The notes under the pieces: model-generated
Database searches by the model: none
What the model saw: only the letters and a program-made list of their open reading frames with translations
Told to the model about the DNA's origin: nothing
Translations under genes and position numbers: made by a program
In this document: positions 1 to 7,981 of the stretch, one piece after another
How positions within the stretch are numbered: position 1 is the stretch's first letter
Layout: the number at the start of each line of letters is the position of its first letter
Assembly (NCBI GenBank): GCA_029565415.1
Contig: JAKQOH010000203.1
Location: forward strand, 1 to 28,168
Source of the DNA: Candidatus Rifleibacteriota bacterium
GTDB taxonomy: Bacteria > Riflebacteria > Ozemobacteria > Ozemobacterales > Ozemobacteraceae
DNA length: 28,168 nucleotides
Direction of reading: 5' to 3'

Positions 1-2
1 AC

Positions 3-188
3 GCCGTCTTTGCTGCCAGGGCCGGCTGGCTGACCCATATTCCAGATGCAATACGAATCGCCCCCGGTTTCGGTGGCGATCAGTTCGCATTTTCTGAAAA
101 TCTTTCACACTTTTCTCCGATTACCCAACTGAACACTTACATCGAGATCATGAGCCGCGGCACGGAGCCGCCTGCGTTATCCGGTTGA
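3..188 (+). CDS. C-terminal end of an unidentified protein (partial, runs off the window start)
   Basis: A reading frame is open from the first bases of the window and ends at a TGA at 186-188, giving 61 residues with a protein-like composition. It contains Gly-Phe-Gly-Gly-Asp-Gln and a Ser-His-Phe-Ser-Pro-Ile-Thr-Gln stretch and ends Pro-Pro-Ala-Leu-Ser-Gly. I do not recognise the family. Base composition is lower in GC than the sbcCD genes and resembles the neighbouring MazG-like and HNH genes, so it may belong to the same acquired segment. The other two forward frames close quickly. An open frame of this length can arise by chance, so confidence is moderate. The gene would converge on the minus-strand MazG-like gene. 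Confidence 0.45.
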   Translation, partial: AVFAARAGWLTHIPDAIRIAPGFGGDQFAFSENLSHFSPITQLNTYIEIMSRGTEPPALSG

Positions 189-346
189 TACCGGACAGGC
201 CATCCAACTGGAAAAACCCGGAACATACATCTGATAAAATATAACATGGTGTGTGTCCAGGGCTTCTGTGGCATTCCGAGTCGCAGGGCTCAAAACCGAA
301 TCATGGTTTATGGCTAGAGATTGGCTTCAAAAGCTGACAGGCGGGG
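189..346. other. Intergenic region, nothing recognised
   Basis: This spacer lies between two convergent genes. It holds an AT-rich patch near 230-250 and a short TCCGG/CCGGA repeat at the end of the preceding frame. I see no convincing terminator with a U-tract and no RNA gene. Confidence 0.4.
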
Positions 347-664
347 TTATTCTTGAACAGTTTCGAGAAACAAACCCTTTGTAAATCCACCGCGTTTTGC
401 TGCCTTGGTCTGGCGAGCTTCGAGGAGGGAATTGATGGAGATATCGAGATTGTCAGCAAGTGCGAATACGACTTCGAGGATGTCGGCCAGCTCGTCACGG
501 TTGTGAGCGCTTCGAAACTCATCCAGTTCTTCGAGAAGCTTCTCCTCCAGAAGTTTGATGAGCTCAGTTCGATTGGTGATTTTGCGGCAGACACAGGTTT
601 TGCCGTCCTTTTCAATGATTTCCGGGATGCGATCCCGGACGAGCTTGTTATAGGCGATGATCAT
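347..664 (-). CDS. MazG-like nucleoside triphosphate pyrophosphohydrolase
   Basis: This 105-residue protein resembles the small all-alpha NTP pyrophosphohydrolases (COG4997/MazG-like), which hydrolyse (d)NTPs to monophosphate and pyrophosphate and are viewed as house-cleaning enzymes. The N-terminus has the family signature Tyr-Asn-Lys-Leu-Val-Arg-Asp-Arg-Ile-Pro at residues 5-14. The acidic metal-binding helices are visible as Glu45-Glu46-x-x-Glu49 and Glu58-x-x-Asp61. The length is normal for a stand-alone domain. The ATG is preceded by GGAGG at good spacing. A promoter with a 14-bp palindrome over its -10 lies just upstream. The gene sits about 90 bp downstream of the HNH restriction gene on the same strand but has its own promoter. 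The true substrate is unknown; a role against modified or phage nucleotides is inference from context. Confidence 0.85.
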   Translation of the reverse strand: MIIAYNKLVRDRIPEIIEKDGKTCVCRKITNRTELIKLLEEKLLEELDEFRSAHNRDELADILEVVFALADNLDISINSLLEARQTKAAKRGGFTKGLFLETVQE

Positions 665-725
665 TCTTGTTCCTCCGGAGCGGCGAACTCGCCGCAGGCG
701 AAATACTCGATTGCGCCTATATAAA

Positions 726-739
726 TATACTTAAGTATA
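726..739. promoter_or_regulatory. 14-bp perfect palindrome, possible operator
   Basis: TATACTTAAGTATA is a perfect inverted repeat that covers the proposed -10 hexamer of the promoter reading toward the MazG-like gene. A dyad at that position is typical of a repressor site. AT-rich palindromes also occur by chance, and no regulator gene is seen in the window. Confidence 0.4.
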
Positions 740-761
740 CAATCTGTGCTGCTTGATTCAA
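734..761 (-). promoter_or_regulatory. Sigma70-like promoter for the MazG-like gene
   Basis: On the minus strand, TTGAAT (756-761) and TATACT (734-739) are separated by 16 bp. The -35 overlaps the stop codon of the HNH gene, so the MazG-like gene can be expressed separately from it. A second dyad, TGCTTG/CAAGCA, spans 750-764. Confidence 0.5.
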
Positions 762-1714
762 GCAACATTCTTGTGATCTTGATAGGGGTGCTGAAGGACT
801 TCTTTGACGTGCCATTGTCTGAAGGAATCCGCGGGGCGGTATTCGGCACGTGAGGGAAGACGGATTTGCTTGCCGAGAAAACGGAGGAGCCATTCTTCTT
901 TGCCCGTGCCGCTGGTTTCTTCGGAAACGATGATTTGGAGAGATTCCGAGAGACCCCACGCGCCGCGGTCGAACAGCTTGTGGTGGAGAGCGCAGAGGCA
1001 GAGCCCGTTCGGCTCTTCGGCTGGGCCACCGGCCTGGTGCCATTTGATATGAGCCGCTTCGACGCCGACCGGGGCAAGTCCGAGGTGGAGGCCCATGTCA
1101 CAGACGCAGCAGCGATAATCGTATGCCCGAAGAATACGATGGCGAAATTCGGCATTTCTAGGCAATATCACCTTGGTTTTCGATGTGATATCCGCATTGA
1201 TATTCAAATCGGACTCGTTACCTAGAAGTGTTTCCAGCCCTGTCGCAAGAAGAAGGTCGTCATGATACGATTCGGGAAAATGGGCTGTGAGAATCTTATC
1301 CGCAACTGCCCTGATCAACACAGGGTTGGCTTTTAAGGCTGAATAAATTTCCGATGTGAAACCCCCGGTGGCGCCATGCCGAAGGAGATCGCCCCGATGA
1401 ATCCTTTTTGGGTCTTTCCAAGCGGCAAGTTCTGTTTCCTGTGGGATTTCCCATACACCATCAGATTTGAGGTGCCAGAAAGGAAATTCGGGATGATACG
1501 ACTTCCGTGTCGGGCCGAAGTCCCGAAGAAGCTTGCTGAGAGGGCCTTCGATGTCAGCAAAAGAGGCGAGGCGCTCATGGCCTGCCACGATTCTTCCGAG
1601 CGACAACAGGATCAGAAGCGGCTTGTGAGGCGCCCGCTGGTCTCCCCGCTTCCAGACATTCAGGTCTGAAAACTTGGTGAGAAGCTCTGAATCAGTATGA
1701 CTGGCGCCGACCAT
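758..1714 (-). CDS. Phosphorothioate-DNA-binding HNH restriction endonuclease (type IV, SBD plus HNH)
   Basis: This 318-residue protein matches the layout of the type IV restriction enzymes that recognise phosphorothioated DNA (ScoMcrA-type sulfur-binding domain plus HNH nuclease). The N-terminal part (about 15-165) has the family motifs Arg-Ala-Pro-His-Lys-Pro-Leu-Leu near 28-35 and Pro-Phe-Trp-His-Leu-x-x-Asp-Gly near 78-86. The C-terminal HNH domain has Cys203/Cys205, Ala-Ala-His222-Ile, Asn236 and His244-His245, all expected for catalysis and metal binding. The frame stays open upstream because it runs antisense to sbcC; the ATG at 1714 is chosen because homology begins just after it, and a GAGG lies about 14 bases upstream. 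GC content is lower than in sbcC. No dnd or ssp genes are visible. Sulfur-DNA specificity is a family inference. Confidence 0.82.
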   Translation of the reverse strand: MVGASHTDSELLTKFSDLNVWKRGDQRAPHKPLLILLSLGRIVAGHERLASFADIEGPLSKLLRDFGPTRKSYHPEFPFWHLKSDGVWEIPQETELAAWKDPKRIHRGDLLRHGATGGFTSEIYSALKANPVLIRAVADKILTAHFPESYHDDLLLATGLETLLGNESDLNINADITSKTKVILPRNAEFRHRILRAYDYRCCVCDMGLHLGLAPVGVEAAHIKWHQAGGPAEEPNGLCLCALHHKLFDRGAWGLSESLQIIVSEETSGTGKEEWLLRFLGKQIRLPSRAEYRPADSFRQWHVKEVLQHPYQDHKNVA

Positions 1715-1808
1715 AGGGAAAAGTATACCTCGATTATCCTGCTGGAACTCGATCGTGTGTTTCTGTACGATGGCGCAAAGGCACCCAGCCTGAGACACCA
1801 CTTTCGAT

Positions 1809-1836
1809 AGTATAAACAAAAAAATACAGCTGTAAA
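1809..1836 (-). promoter_or_regulatory. Sigma70-like promoter for the HNH endonuclease gene
   Basis: On the minus strand, TTTACA (1831-1836) and TATACT (1809-1814) are separated by 16 bp. This lies about 95 bp before the proposed ATG and immediately after the sbcC stop. The same AT-rich stretch has a small CTG/CAG hairpin and a T-run, so weak termination of sbcC transcription is also possible. Confidence 0.5.
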
Positions 1837-1842
1837 CAGTTT

Positions 1843-4800
1843 TTAGCCCGGATGGCGGGTGCAGCCGGGGCCTTCGAGGGTGCTGTGGCCGCCGCCGAGG
1901 CGGGTGACGTCGATGCGGGCGGGGAGACGGTCGTGGAGCGACTCGACGTGGGAGATGACGCCGATCAGCTTGCCCTGCTGGTGGAGGGCGCACAGCACGG
2001 AGAGGGCGACTTCGAGCGTCTCGGGGTCGAGGGCGCCGAACCCTTCGTCGATGAACAGCGTGTCCATGCGGTATTTGCGGCCGACCATGTGGGCCAGGCC
2101 CAGGGCCAGGGAGAGGCTGGCGAGGAACTTCTCGCCCCCTGACAGGTTCTTTGCGGTCGCTTTCGCGCCGGGGATGTAATTGTCGATGACGCGCAGTTCG
2201 AGGCCCTCGTTCGACAGCAGATACCGGTCGGACAGCTTCTCCAACTGCCTGTTGGCCTGGTACACGAGGTTCGAGAACGTCAGGCCCTGGGCGAACTTCT
2301 GGAACTTTTCGCCGCTGGCCGAGCCGATCAGCGCGTTCAGCTTCGTCCACCGCTCGCCCTCCCGGCGGATCTCCTGGATCCGGGCGGCGATGTCGCGGTG
2401 CTGTTCGCGGCTCTTTTCGTGCACGGCCAGCTCGTTCGATTGCGCGGTCCATGCGGCAAGCGCCTGGGCCGTCGCGGCCGCCTCGGCCTGTTCGAGCTCC
2501 AGGAGCGCTGCGAGCGGAAGATCGGTTGGCCGCGCGGCCTCACGCTCCTCGATCTGGCGGTTTATCCCCTCGAGACGGCCGTGAATCTGCGCCGCCTCGG
2601 CCAGGAACCGCTTCTCGAGCTCCTCCAGCCGGGCGGCCTCTTCGCCGGGCAGAAGGGCGGCCCGCAGAGCCGCTTCGTCCTCGAACCCGCCGGCGGCGCG
2701 CGCCGCGTCGAGAGCCTGCTGGGCCTCGGCGAGCTTCAGGGCAAGAGACTCGAGGCTGGCCTTCAGGTTCCTTTCCGTCGTGATCCGCTGTTCCAGCAGA
2801 AGCCGGAGATCCTGGTGCCGCTTCCCGGCTTCCTCCTCCCGGGCCTGGTGCTCTGCCGCCAACGCCTGGAGCTTTCGCTCCTCCTCGTCGGGAACCCGGT
2901 CCTGATACAGCGCCCGGCGTTCGGCGCAAACGCCTTCCAGCGCCGCATCCGCCTGCCTCACCTCGTCTTCGAGCGCCAGGAGCTGCTGGGAAAGGCTTTC
3001 GAACTGGCTGGTCGCGCCGGCCAGTGCCTGATGCGCCGTGCTCAGCCCGAGAACCGTCTGCTCGACCTGTTTCTGGGTCTCCTGCCTGGCCTCCCAGCGC
3101 TCCCGCAGCTTCGGCAGGACACGCTCGTCGAACTCGGAGTAACCATAGACCAAAATATCTTTTCTCAGCCGCTCATCCGCCTCGCGGAGCCGAGCTTCGA
3201 GTTCCTGTTTCTTTTGTGCCGTTTTCTGCTCGAGCGATTCCCGCTGTTTCCATGTGCCGATGGCGGTTTCCCGGTCTTTGTCGAGCGCCTGCCGCTTCTC
3301 GCGGGTTGCCGTCACCGCCTTCAATGCCTCGTCCCGGGCGGCCGTCGCGGCCTGATACCCCTCGAACGCGACTTCCGCCGCCTTCAGCTCCGTCGCGGCC
3401 GATTCGACCAGCGCAGCCAGGGCGGCCTCGTCGTCCGGGTCGATGCTCACGCCGAGGTGGGCGGCGAGCGTATCCCACGTGTTCCGCCGCGTGGCCTCGG
3501 TTTTCTTCCGATCATCGGCCAGCCGCCCGTCCGCCGTCTGATCGGCGATAAGCGCCTGGTGCCGTTCTCGAGCGGTTTTCAGCGCTTCGCCGGCTTTCTT
3601 GCGGGCGGCCTTCGCCTTCTTCACCTGGGCCTCGATCTCCTTCAGCGTCGACGCCCCTTCGATGCCCCCGGCAAACGGGTGCTCGACGGCGCCGCAGAGC
3701 GGGCAGGGCTTCCCGTCCTCCAGCAGGTGCCGCTGCTCCTCGAAGGAGGCCATGGTTTTCACCCGCACCTTCTGCTCGTTCAGCTCCTCGATCGTCTCTT
3801 CGAGCCCGGCGGTTTCGCGTTCGAGCGCTTCGAGCATCGCAGACGTTTCCTTCAGCTCGGCGGCCCGCCGTTCGACCGCCTTGGCGATCCGTGCCTCTTC
3901 ACCGGCCGATTCCCGTCGTTCGGCCGCGAGACGCTGAAGCTCTGCTGCATCGGTCCGGCGCGCGTCGGCCTTCTTGAGAGCCGCTTGCAGAGAGGGAATC
4001 GAGGCACCGGGGAAGTTCTCGGAAAGTGCCTCTTCGCGCTTCCGCAGTTCGACAATGCTCTTCTCGACCTCGCCATCCGCCGCTGCGAGGGCTTGTTCGA
4101 TGCGTTCGATCGCGAGCCGCGCCAGCTCGAGGTCGTTTCGGTGCCCGGCGAGCTCCGTTTCCGTCCCGGCAAGCTCCTTTGCGATCTCTCCATGCCGTTC
4201 GGCAAGGTTTTCGAGGGCTTTCAGATCACCAGCAAGGGAAGCATCGATCGCGGTTCGCCCGAGCTCCTCCTCGAGCTGCTTCCGCCGTGTCTCGCCGGCC
4301 GCGATCGTTTCCCGCGCTTTCCGGACCTGGTTCTCCGCTTCGGATCGCTTCAGGGCGGCCGTGTCACGTTGCGCGGCGGACTTCGCCAGCGTCTCACGCC
4401 GGGACTGAATGGCCTGGTCGAGGCCCCGCACGTTTCTGATCAGCTCCATTTCGATCCCGACGGTCTGCTGAATCTCCGCTTTCGCGGCCCGGGCCTTGTC
4501 GAACTCGGCCTGGGCGGCTTCGCACGCCTCGCAGGCCGCCGGAAGACCGGCGACGACGTCGTTCAGCTCGGATTCCCGCTTCGCGCGATCCCGGAGAATG
4601 TCGTCCCGCCGGGCGAGAGGAAGTCGCGCGGGATCGGCTTTCCGGCTGACCGCCAGTTTCCGGAACTCTTCGGCATGGGCTTCACGTTCTTCCGTGACCG
4701 CTTTCTGCCGCGCGACCAGGTCGTTCCGGTTCCCGAGAAGTTCCTGGAGCTGGCGGACCCCGTCGATCTGGCCCCGGACCGCCTGCCTGCGGCCGTCGCA

Positions 4801-5523
4801 CGCTTCCCACGCGGCGCGAAGCCGACCGACGGTCTGCTCGAGATTCCCGAACTCCTCGTCGCTCAGGAGGGTGAGGCCCTCGAGGCGGCTTTGGAGCTCG
4901 GAGATCTTCTTTTCCACGCCCGCGTGGCGTTCATACGCGGCTTTGGATAACATGCAATATATATCCGTGCCGGTGATCTGCTCGAGGATTTGGGCGCGTT
5001 CGGCGGGCTTCGCGTCGAGGAACGCGGCGAACTGGCCCTGGGCGAGCAGGCAGGTGCGGGTGAACCGCTCGTAGTCGAGGCCGGTGATCTCCTCGATCTT
5101 GCGGGGGACTTCGGAGAGTTTCGATGATTCCCAGGCATCGGCCGGCCGTTTGCCGGTTTCCTGGATGAGCTGCATGTGCGCCGGCTGGAGGTTGCCGTCG
5201 GGTTTGTTCCTGGCGCGCTTCTGCTCCCAGCGCGAGCGGAACCGGAGGGTGCGGCCGTCGACGGAGGCTTCGAAGGTGACTTCCGATTGGCAGAAGCCGG
5301 CGCCGCGGCTCATCAGCTCGTTGTCGGCCGCGGAGATGCTCAGGCGGGGGGTCCGTCCGAACAGGGCGAGCGTGATCGCGTCGAGGATGCTCGTCTTGCC
5401 CGAGCCGGTGCGGCCGGTGATCGCGAAAATGCCGCGGCCGGCCAGTTCCGGGTTGGTGAAATCGATTTCGAAGTCGCCCTTGAGCGAGTTGATGTTGGCG
5501 AACCGCACGCTCAGAATTCTCAT
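1843..5523 (-). CDS. sbcC: SbcC, ATPase subunit of the SbcCD nuclease
   Basis: SbcC is the Rad50-like SMC-family ATPase that, with SbcD, processes hairpins, palindromes and blocked DNA ends. The 1226-residue protein has the expected order: Walker A Gly-Arg-Thr-Gly-Ser-Gly-Lys-Thr at 37-44; a long coiled coil; a central zinc hook Cys607-Pro-Leu-Cys610 almost exactly at mid-length; a second coiled coil; the ABC signature Leu-Ser-Gly-Gly-Glu-Lys at 1127-1132; and Walker B ending Ile-Asp1159-Glu1160. The start is set by the conserved N-terminus Met-Arg-Ile-Leu and by ATG/TGA overlap with sbcD, which implies translational coupling. Two AT-rich codon patches lie at 3140-3166 and 4945-4966. Opposite-strand reading frames across it are shadows. 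Confidence 0.96.
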   Translation of the reverse strand: MRILSVRFANINSLKGDFEIDFTNPELAGRGIFAITGRTGSGKTSILDAITLALFGRTPRLSISAADNELMSRGAGFCQSEVTFEASVDGRTLRFRSRWEQKRARNKPDGNLQPAHMQLIQETGKRPADAWESSKLSEVPRKIEEITGLDYERFTRTCLLAQGQFAAFLDAKPAERAQILEQITGTDIYCMLSKAAYERHAGVEKKISELQSRLEGLTLLSDEEFGNLEQTVGRLRAAWEACDGRRQAVRGQIDGVRQLQELLGNRNDLVARQKAVTEEREAHAEEFRKLAVSRKADPARLPLARRDDILRDRAKRESELNDVVAGLPAACEACEAAQAEFDKARAAKAEIQQTVGIEMELIRNVRGLDQAIQSRRETLAKSAAQRDTAALKRSEAENQVRKARETIAAGETRRKQLEEELGRTAIDASLAGDLKALENLAERHGEIAKELAGTETELAGHRNDLELARLAIERIEQALAAADGEVEKSIVELRKREEALSENFPGASIPSLQAALKKADARRTDAAELQRLAAERRESAGEEARIAKAVERRAAELKETSAMLEALERETAGLEETIEELNEQKVRVKTMASFEEQRHLLEDGKPCPLCGAVEHPFAGGIEGASTLKEIEAQVKKAKAARKKAGEALKTARERHQALIADQTADGRLADDRKKTEATRRNTWDTLAAHLGVSIDPDDEAALAALVESAATELKAAEVAFEGYQAATAARDEALKAVTATREKRQALDKDRETAIGTWKQRESLEQKTAQKKQELEARLREADERLRKDILVYGYSEFDERVLPKLRERWEARQETQKQVEQTVLGLSTAHQALAGATSQFESLSQQLLALEDEVRQADAALEGVCAERRALYQDRVPDEEERKLQALAAEHQAREEEAGKRHQDLRLLLEQRITTERNLKASLESLALKLAEAQQALDAARAAGGFEDEAALRAALLPGEEAARLEELEKRFLAEAAQIHGRLEGINRQIEEREAARPTDLPLAALLELEQAEAAATAQALAAWTAQSNELAVHEKSREQHRDIAARIQEIRREGERWTKLNALIGSASGEKFQKFAQGLTFSNLVYQANRQLEKLSDRYLLSNEGLELRVIDNYIPGAKATAKNLSGGEKFLASLSLALGLAHMVGRKYRMDTLFIDEGFGALDPETLEVALSVLCALHQQGKLIGVISHVESLHDRLPARIDVTRLGGGHSTLEGPGCTRHPG

Positions 5524-6734
5524 GGCCGGTCTCCCTGCCGCACCTGCAGAAGAATCTCCTGGAAGGCCTCCCGGACCTGCGCCTGGTCAGCCTGGTTCAA
5601 GCCCGACCGCTCGACGCACAGGGTGAACACCTCGTCGGGGGTCAGCTCGTTCGCGTAGCCCTGTTGCTCGCCCGGCGGCAGAACCCGGTGCGAAACGTCG
5701 CGGCACCCGAGAATCCGGACGGGCAGGCCCTTCGCCAGCTCCTGCACGCGGTCTTCCAGGTCCGGCCGGATCTGGTCGCCGGTGTATTCGACGAGCACCC
5801 AGCTCTCGAGCAGGGCGTGTCGGATCGCTTTCAGACCCTCTTCGATGGCGGGAAGATCGCCCCGGAGCGTCTCCAGCCGGCGGAACACGGGAATGGCGAC
5901 GGGCCTGACATCCGCTGGTGAGGCCGTATCGAAGACCAGGACCTGTTTCTCGTGGGCGGCTTCGTCGAACGAGCAGGGAATGGGCGAGCCGGAATACCGG
6001 ACGCGCGGGTGGTTCGGAACGATCTGCGGCCGGTGCAGGTGGCCGAGCGCGATATACGCGGCTTCGGCGGGAAAACAGGCGGCCGGGAAGGCGCCGAGGC
6101 TGCCGACGTAGAGCTCGCGCTCGGATCCGGCGAGCGATGCGCCTTCGGCGAACAGATGGCCCGTCGCGATGATCGGCAGATCGGGGATGCCGAGTTCCCG
6201 GCGCCGGGCGAGGGCGAGATCGAGCTGGCCGCGATACCATGCCGCGGTTCCCTCGACGATGCCCCGGCTGCGGGAGTCGATCTGCTCACCGGAAACCGGG
6301 ATGTAGACGTCCTGGTCGCGGAGGAAGGGGATGGCGCAGACCAGGGCGGCCGGGTTCCCGGCGCCGTCACGCGCGATGAGAAGGTCGGTTTCGGGGTGCT
6401 CACGGTCGCGGATGCCGGTCACGGTGACATTGATGGCTTTGAGCACCTGCTTCGGCGCCTGGAGCGTCGCGGGCGAGTCGTGGTTGCCGCCGACGACGAC
6501 GATGCTCCGGCAGCCCTGCACGGCGCATCGGCTGAGAAACGAGAAGTACATCTCGAGGGCGTAGTTGGGCGGCAGGCCCGAATCGAATATATCGCCAGCT
6601 ATAAGAAGCAGCTCGACGCGCTCGTTCCGCACCGTTTCCAACAGCCATTCCAGGAAGGCGCGGTGCTCCTCGTCCCGTTTCTGCTGCAGCAGCAGGTGCC
6701 CGAGATGCCAGTCCGACGTGTGCAAGACCTTCAT
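5520..6734 (-). CDS. sbcD: SbcD, Mre11-like nuclease subunit of SbcCD
   Basis: SbcD is the Mn-dependent exo/endonuclease partner of SbcC. The 404-residue protein begins with phosphoesterase motif I, Asp8-Trp-His10, followed by Gly-Asp48-Ile-Phe-Asp, Gly-Gly-Asn84-His85-Asp, a Thr-Gly-His motif and Gly-His-Leu-His, so all metal ligands are present. Length is normal. The start has GGGGAGA a few bases upstream, and the stop overlaps the sbcC start. The Gly-Asp-Ile-Phe-Asp motif is encoded in an AT-rich patch (6581-6610) using ATA codons, unlike the rest of the gene. The upstream region, shared with a divergent gene, holds a TATCAT box without a clear -35. Confidence 0.96.
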   Translation of the reverse strand: MKVLHTSDWHLGHLLLQQKRDEEHRAFLEWLLETVRNERVELLLIAGDIFDSGLPPNYALEMYFSFLSRCAVQGCRSIVVVGGNHDSPATLQAPKQVLKAINVTVTGIRDREHPETDLLIARDGAGNPAALVCAIPFLRDQDVYIPVSGEQIDSRSRGIVEGTAAWYRGQLDLALARRRELGIPDLPIIATGHLFAEGASLAGSERELYVGSLGAFPAACFPAEAAYIALGHLHRPQIVPNHPRVRYSGSPIPCSFDEAAHEKQVLVFDTASPADVRPVAIPVFRRLETLRGDLPAIEEGLKAIRHALLESWVLVEYTGDQIRPDLEDRVQELAKGLPVRILGCRDVSHRVLPPGEQQGYANELTPDEVFTLCVERSGLNQADQAQVREAFQEILLQVRQGDRP

Positions 6735-6892
6735 ACCGTTTCTCCCCTGGGGCCCCGGCTCATTCGAAGCGGCAGATCCTCGAGACGGGTGCCCGACCCT
6801 GGCTGAACATGATACAGGACATTTGCACGAAAATGCTCACGGGGAGAAACGCTGTTGGACGGTCGGGGATCAGCCCGATAGAATGGGGTGGT

Positions 6893-7252
6893 ATGGAACA
6901 GGTCCGCACCAACCGGACATACCGGTTTCTCCGCGCCGACGACCGCTCGCCGGTTCCGCCAGGCCTCGTAAAGACGCGCCGGGAGCGGGCAAAAACGGAT
7001 TTCAGTCGCATCCGGTGTCCGCTCTGCGGCTGGCGGCCGCGCAAAACCGATCGCTGGTCCTGTTCGCGGTGTGACGTTCCCGAGGGTTTCACCGGCGGGT
7101 GCGGAACGAGCTGGAACACGTTCCAGACGCATGGACTCTGCCCGGGATGCCGTCACCCGTGGCAATGGACCTGCTGCCTGGCCTGCGCCGGCTGGTCGCT
7201 GCATGAAGACTGGTATGACGCTGATTCCCAAGGAACACCTGGCACCGGGTAA
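6893..7252 (+). CDS. Small zinc-ribbon protein of unknown function
   Basis: This 119-residue protein has a basic, Arg-rich first 40 residues followed by a compact Cys-rich domain: Cys42-Pro-Leu-Cys45, Cys57-Ser-Arg-Cys60, Cys83-Pro-Gly-Cys86 and Cys95-Leu-Ala-Cys98. Trp-Arg-Pro-Arg-Lys, Ser-Trp-Asn-Thr-Phe and His-Glu-Asp-Trp-Tyr lie between and after the pairs. This arrangement resembles a widespread uncharacterised family of small zinc-ribbon proteins, so I treat the gene as real. The pairs suggest two treble-clef or rubredoxin-like knuckles. The ATG at 6893 follows a GGGGTGG; an earlier ATG at 6809 is less likely. A TTGGAC/TAGAAT pair with 18-bp spacing (6855-6884) could be the promoter but would leave almost no leader. 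Function unknown; binding of nucleic acid or protein is only a guess. Confidence 0.7.
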   Translation: MEQVRTNRTYRFLRADDRSPVPPGLVKTRRERAKTDFSRIRCPLCGWRPRKTDRWSCSRCDVPEGFTGGCGTSWNTFQTHGLCPGCRHPWQWTCCLACAGWSLHEDWYDADSQGTPGTG

Positions 7253-7319
7253 TATCGGGCGCTCATGAACGGGGCGGGGGATGCCGATAGGTTTTCTAGC
7301 CTATTCCGGAGGTTGTTTC

Positions 7320-7901
7320 ATGATCTCCCGTCCAACACGCCGTTCACCCGCATCCCATCGCGGGTTGTTCCTGTTCTTCGTGGTCGGTCTGTTCATGCTG
7401 CAGATCGCCTTTGCGTTCACCATCCACGGTGACATCGGGCCGCAGTCGCCCGTCGTGCCGGGGATCGACCGGCCCGCTTCGCCGCTGCTGGTGGGGCGCA
7501 TCGACAGCCTGATCACCCAGCCTGTCATTCGCCAGCCGGTGCGGCCGGCCCCCGAAGGCGCCTTCGCGCCTGCCGTGAAAACTCTGCCGCCCGAGCCGCT
7601 GGCTGCCGCGCCCAAGGGTTCGGCGGACGCCGCCGGGCTCGCGAAGGCCCCGGCGAAGAAGGATGCCGCCGTGACGACCGCCGCTGCCCAGCCCCAGATC
7701 CAGGAAAAGGGCCGGTATCTCGAATACACCATCGAACGCGGCGACACCCTCGACACGATCTCCACGAAGCTGTACGGCAGCACCCGCATGACCCAGGCGA
7801 TCGTGCGCCTCAACCGCATCCGCGACGAAAAGTCCCTCCAGCTCGGCGACCGGCTGCTCGTGCCGCGCACCGGCCTGATCGTCCGGCTGGCCTCCCGCTG
7901 A
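7320..7901 (+). CDS. LysM-domain membrane-anchored protein
   Basis: This 193-residue protein has a basic N-terminus, one hydrophobic segment at about 15-35 (uncleaved anchor or signal), an Ala/Pro/Lys-rich linker, and a C-terminal LysM domain at about 138-186 with the usual Tyr-Thr-Ile-x-x-Gly-Asp-Thr-Leu opening and a Leu-Gly-Asp-Arg-Leu-Leu-Val-Pro ending. LysM domains bind N-acetylglucosamine-containing glycans, normally peptidoglycan. The start at 7320 is preceded by GGAGG with 7-base spacing, better than the upstream ATG at 7281. It lies 80 bp before a transpeptidase gene on the same strand, which points to a shared role in the cell wall. No catalytic domain is present. Confidence 0.85.
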   Translation: MISRPTRRSPASHRGLFLFFVVGLFMLQIAFAFTIHGDIGPQSPVVPGIDRPASPLLVGRIDSLITQPVIRQPVRPAPEGAFAPAVKTLPPEPLAAAPKGSADAAGLAKAPAKKDAAVTTAAAQPQIQEKGRYLEYTIERGDTLDTISTKLYGSTRMTQAIVRLNRIRDEKSLQLGDRLLVPRTGLIVRLASR

Positions 7902-7981
7902 CCTTTCCCTCGCGCGCCCTGTGCAGCGCAGATTCCTTCCAACCCTGACGAACCCCAGTTGAAACGGACACCAGGAACCGC

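Noticed and set aside
1715..2452. N-terminal extension of the HNH endonuclease frame into sbcC
   Set aside because: The extension is Arg/Pro-rich antisense of sbcC. Homology, a promoter and an ATG all place the start near 1714.
2398..4950. 850-codon plus-strand open frame opposite sbcC
   Set aside because: sbcC on the other strand has all family motifs. The opposite frame is low-complexity (Leu/Arg/Gly) and open only because GC-rich codons leave few stops.
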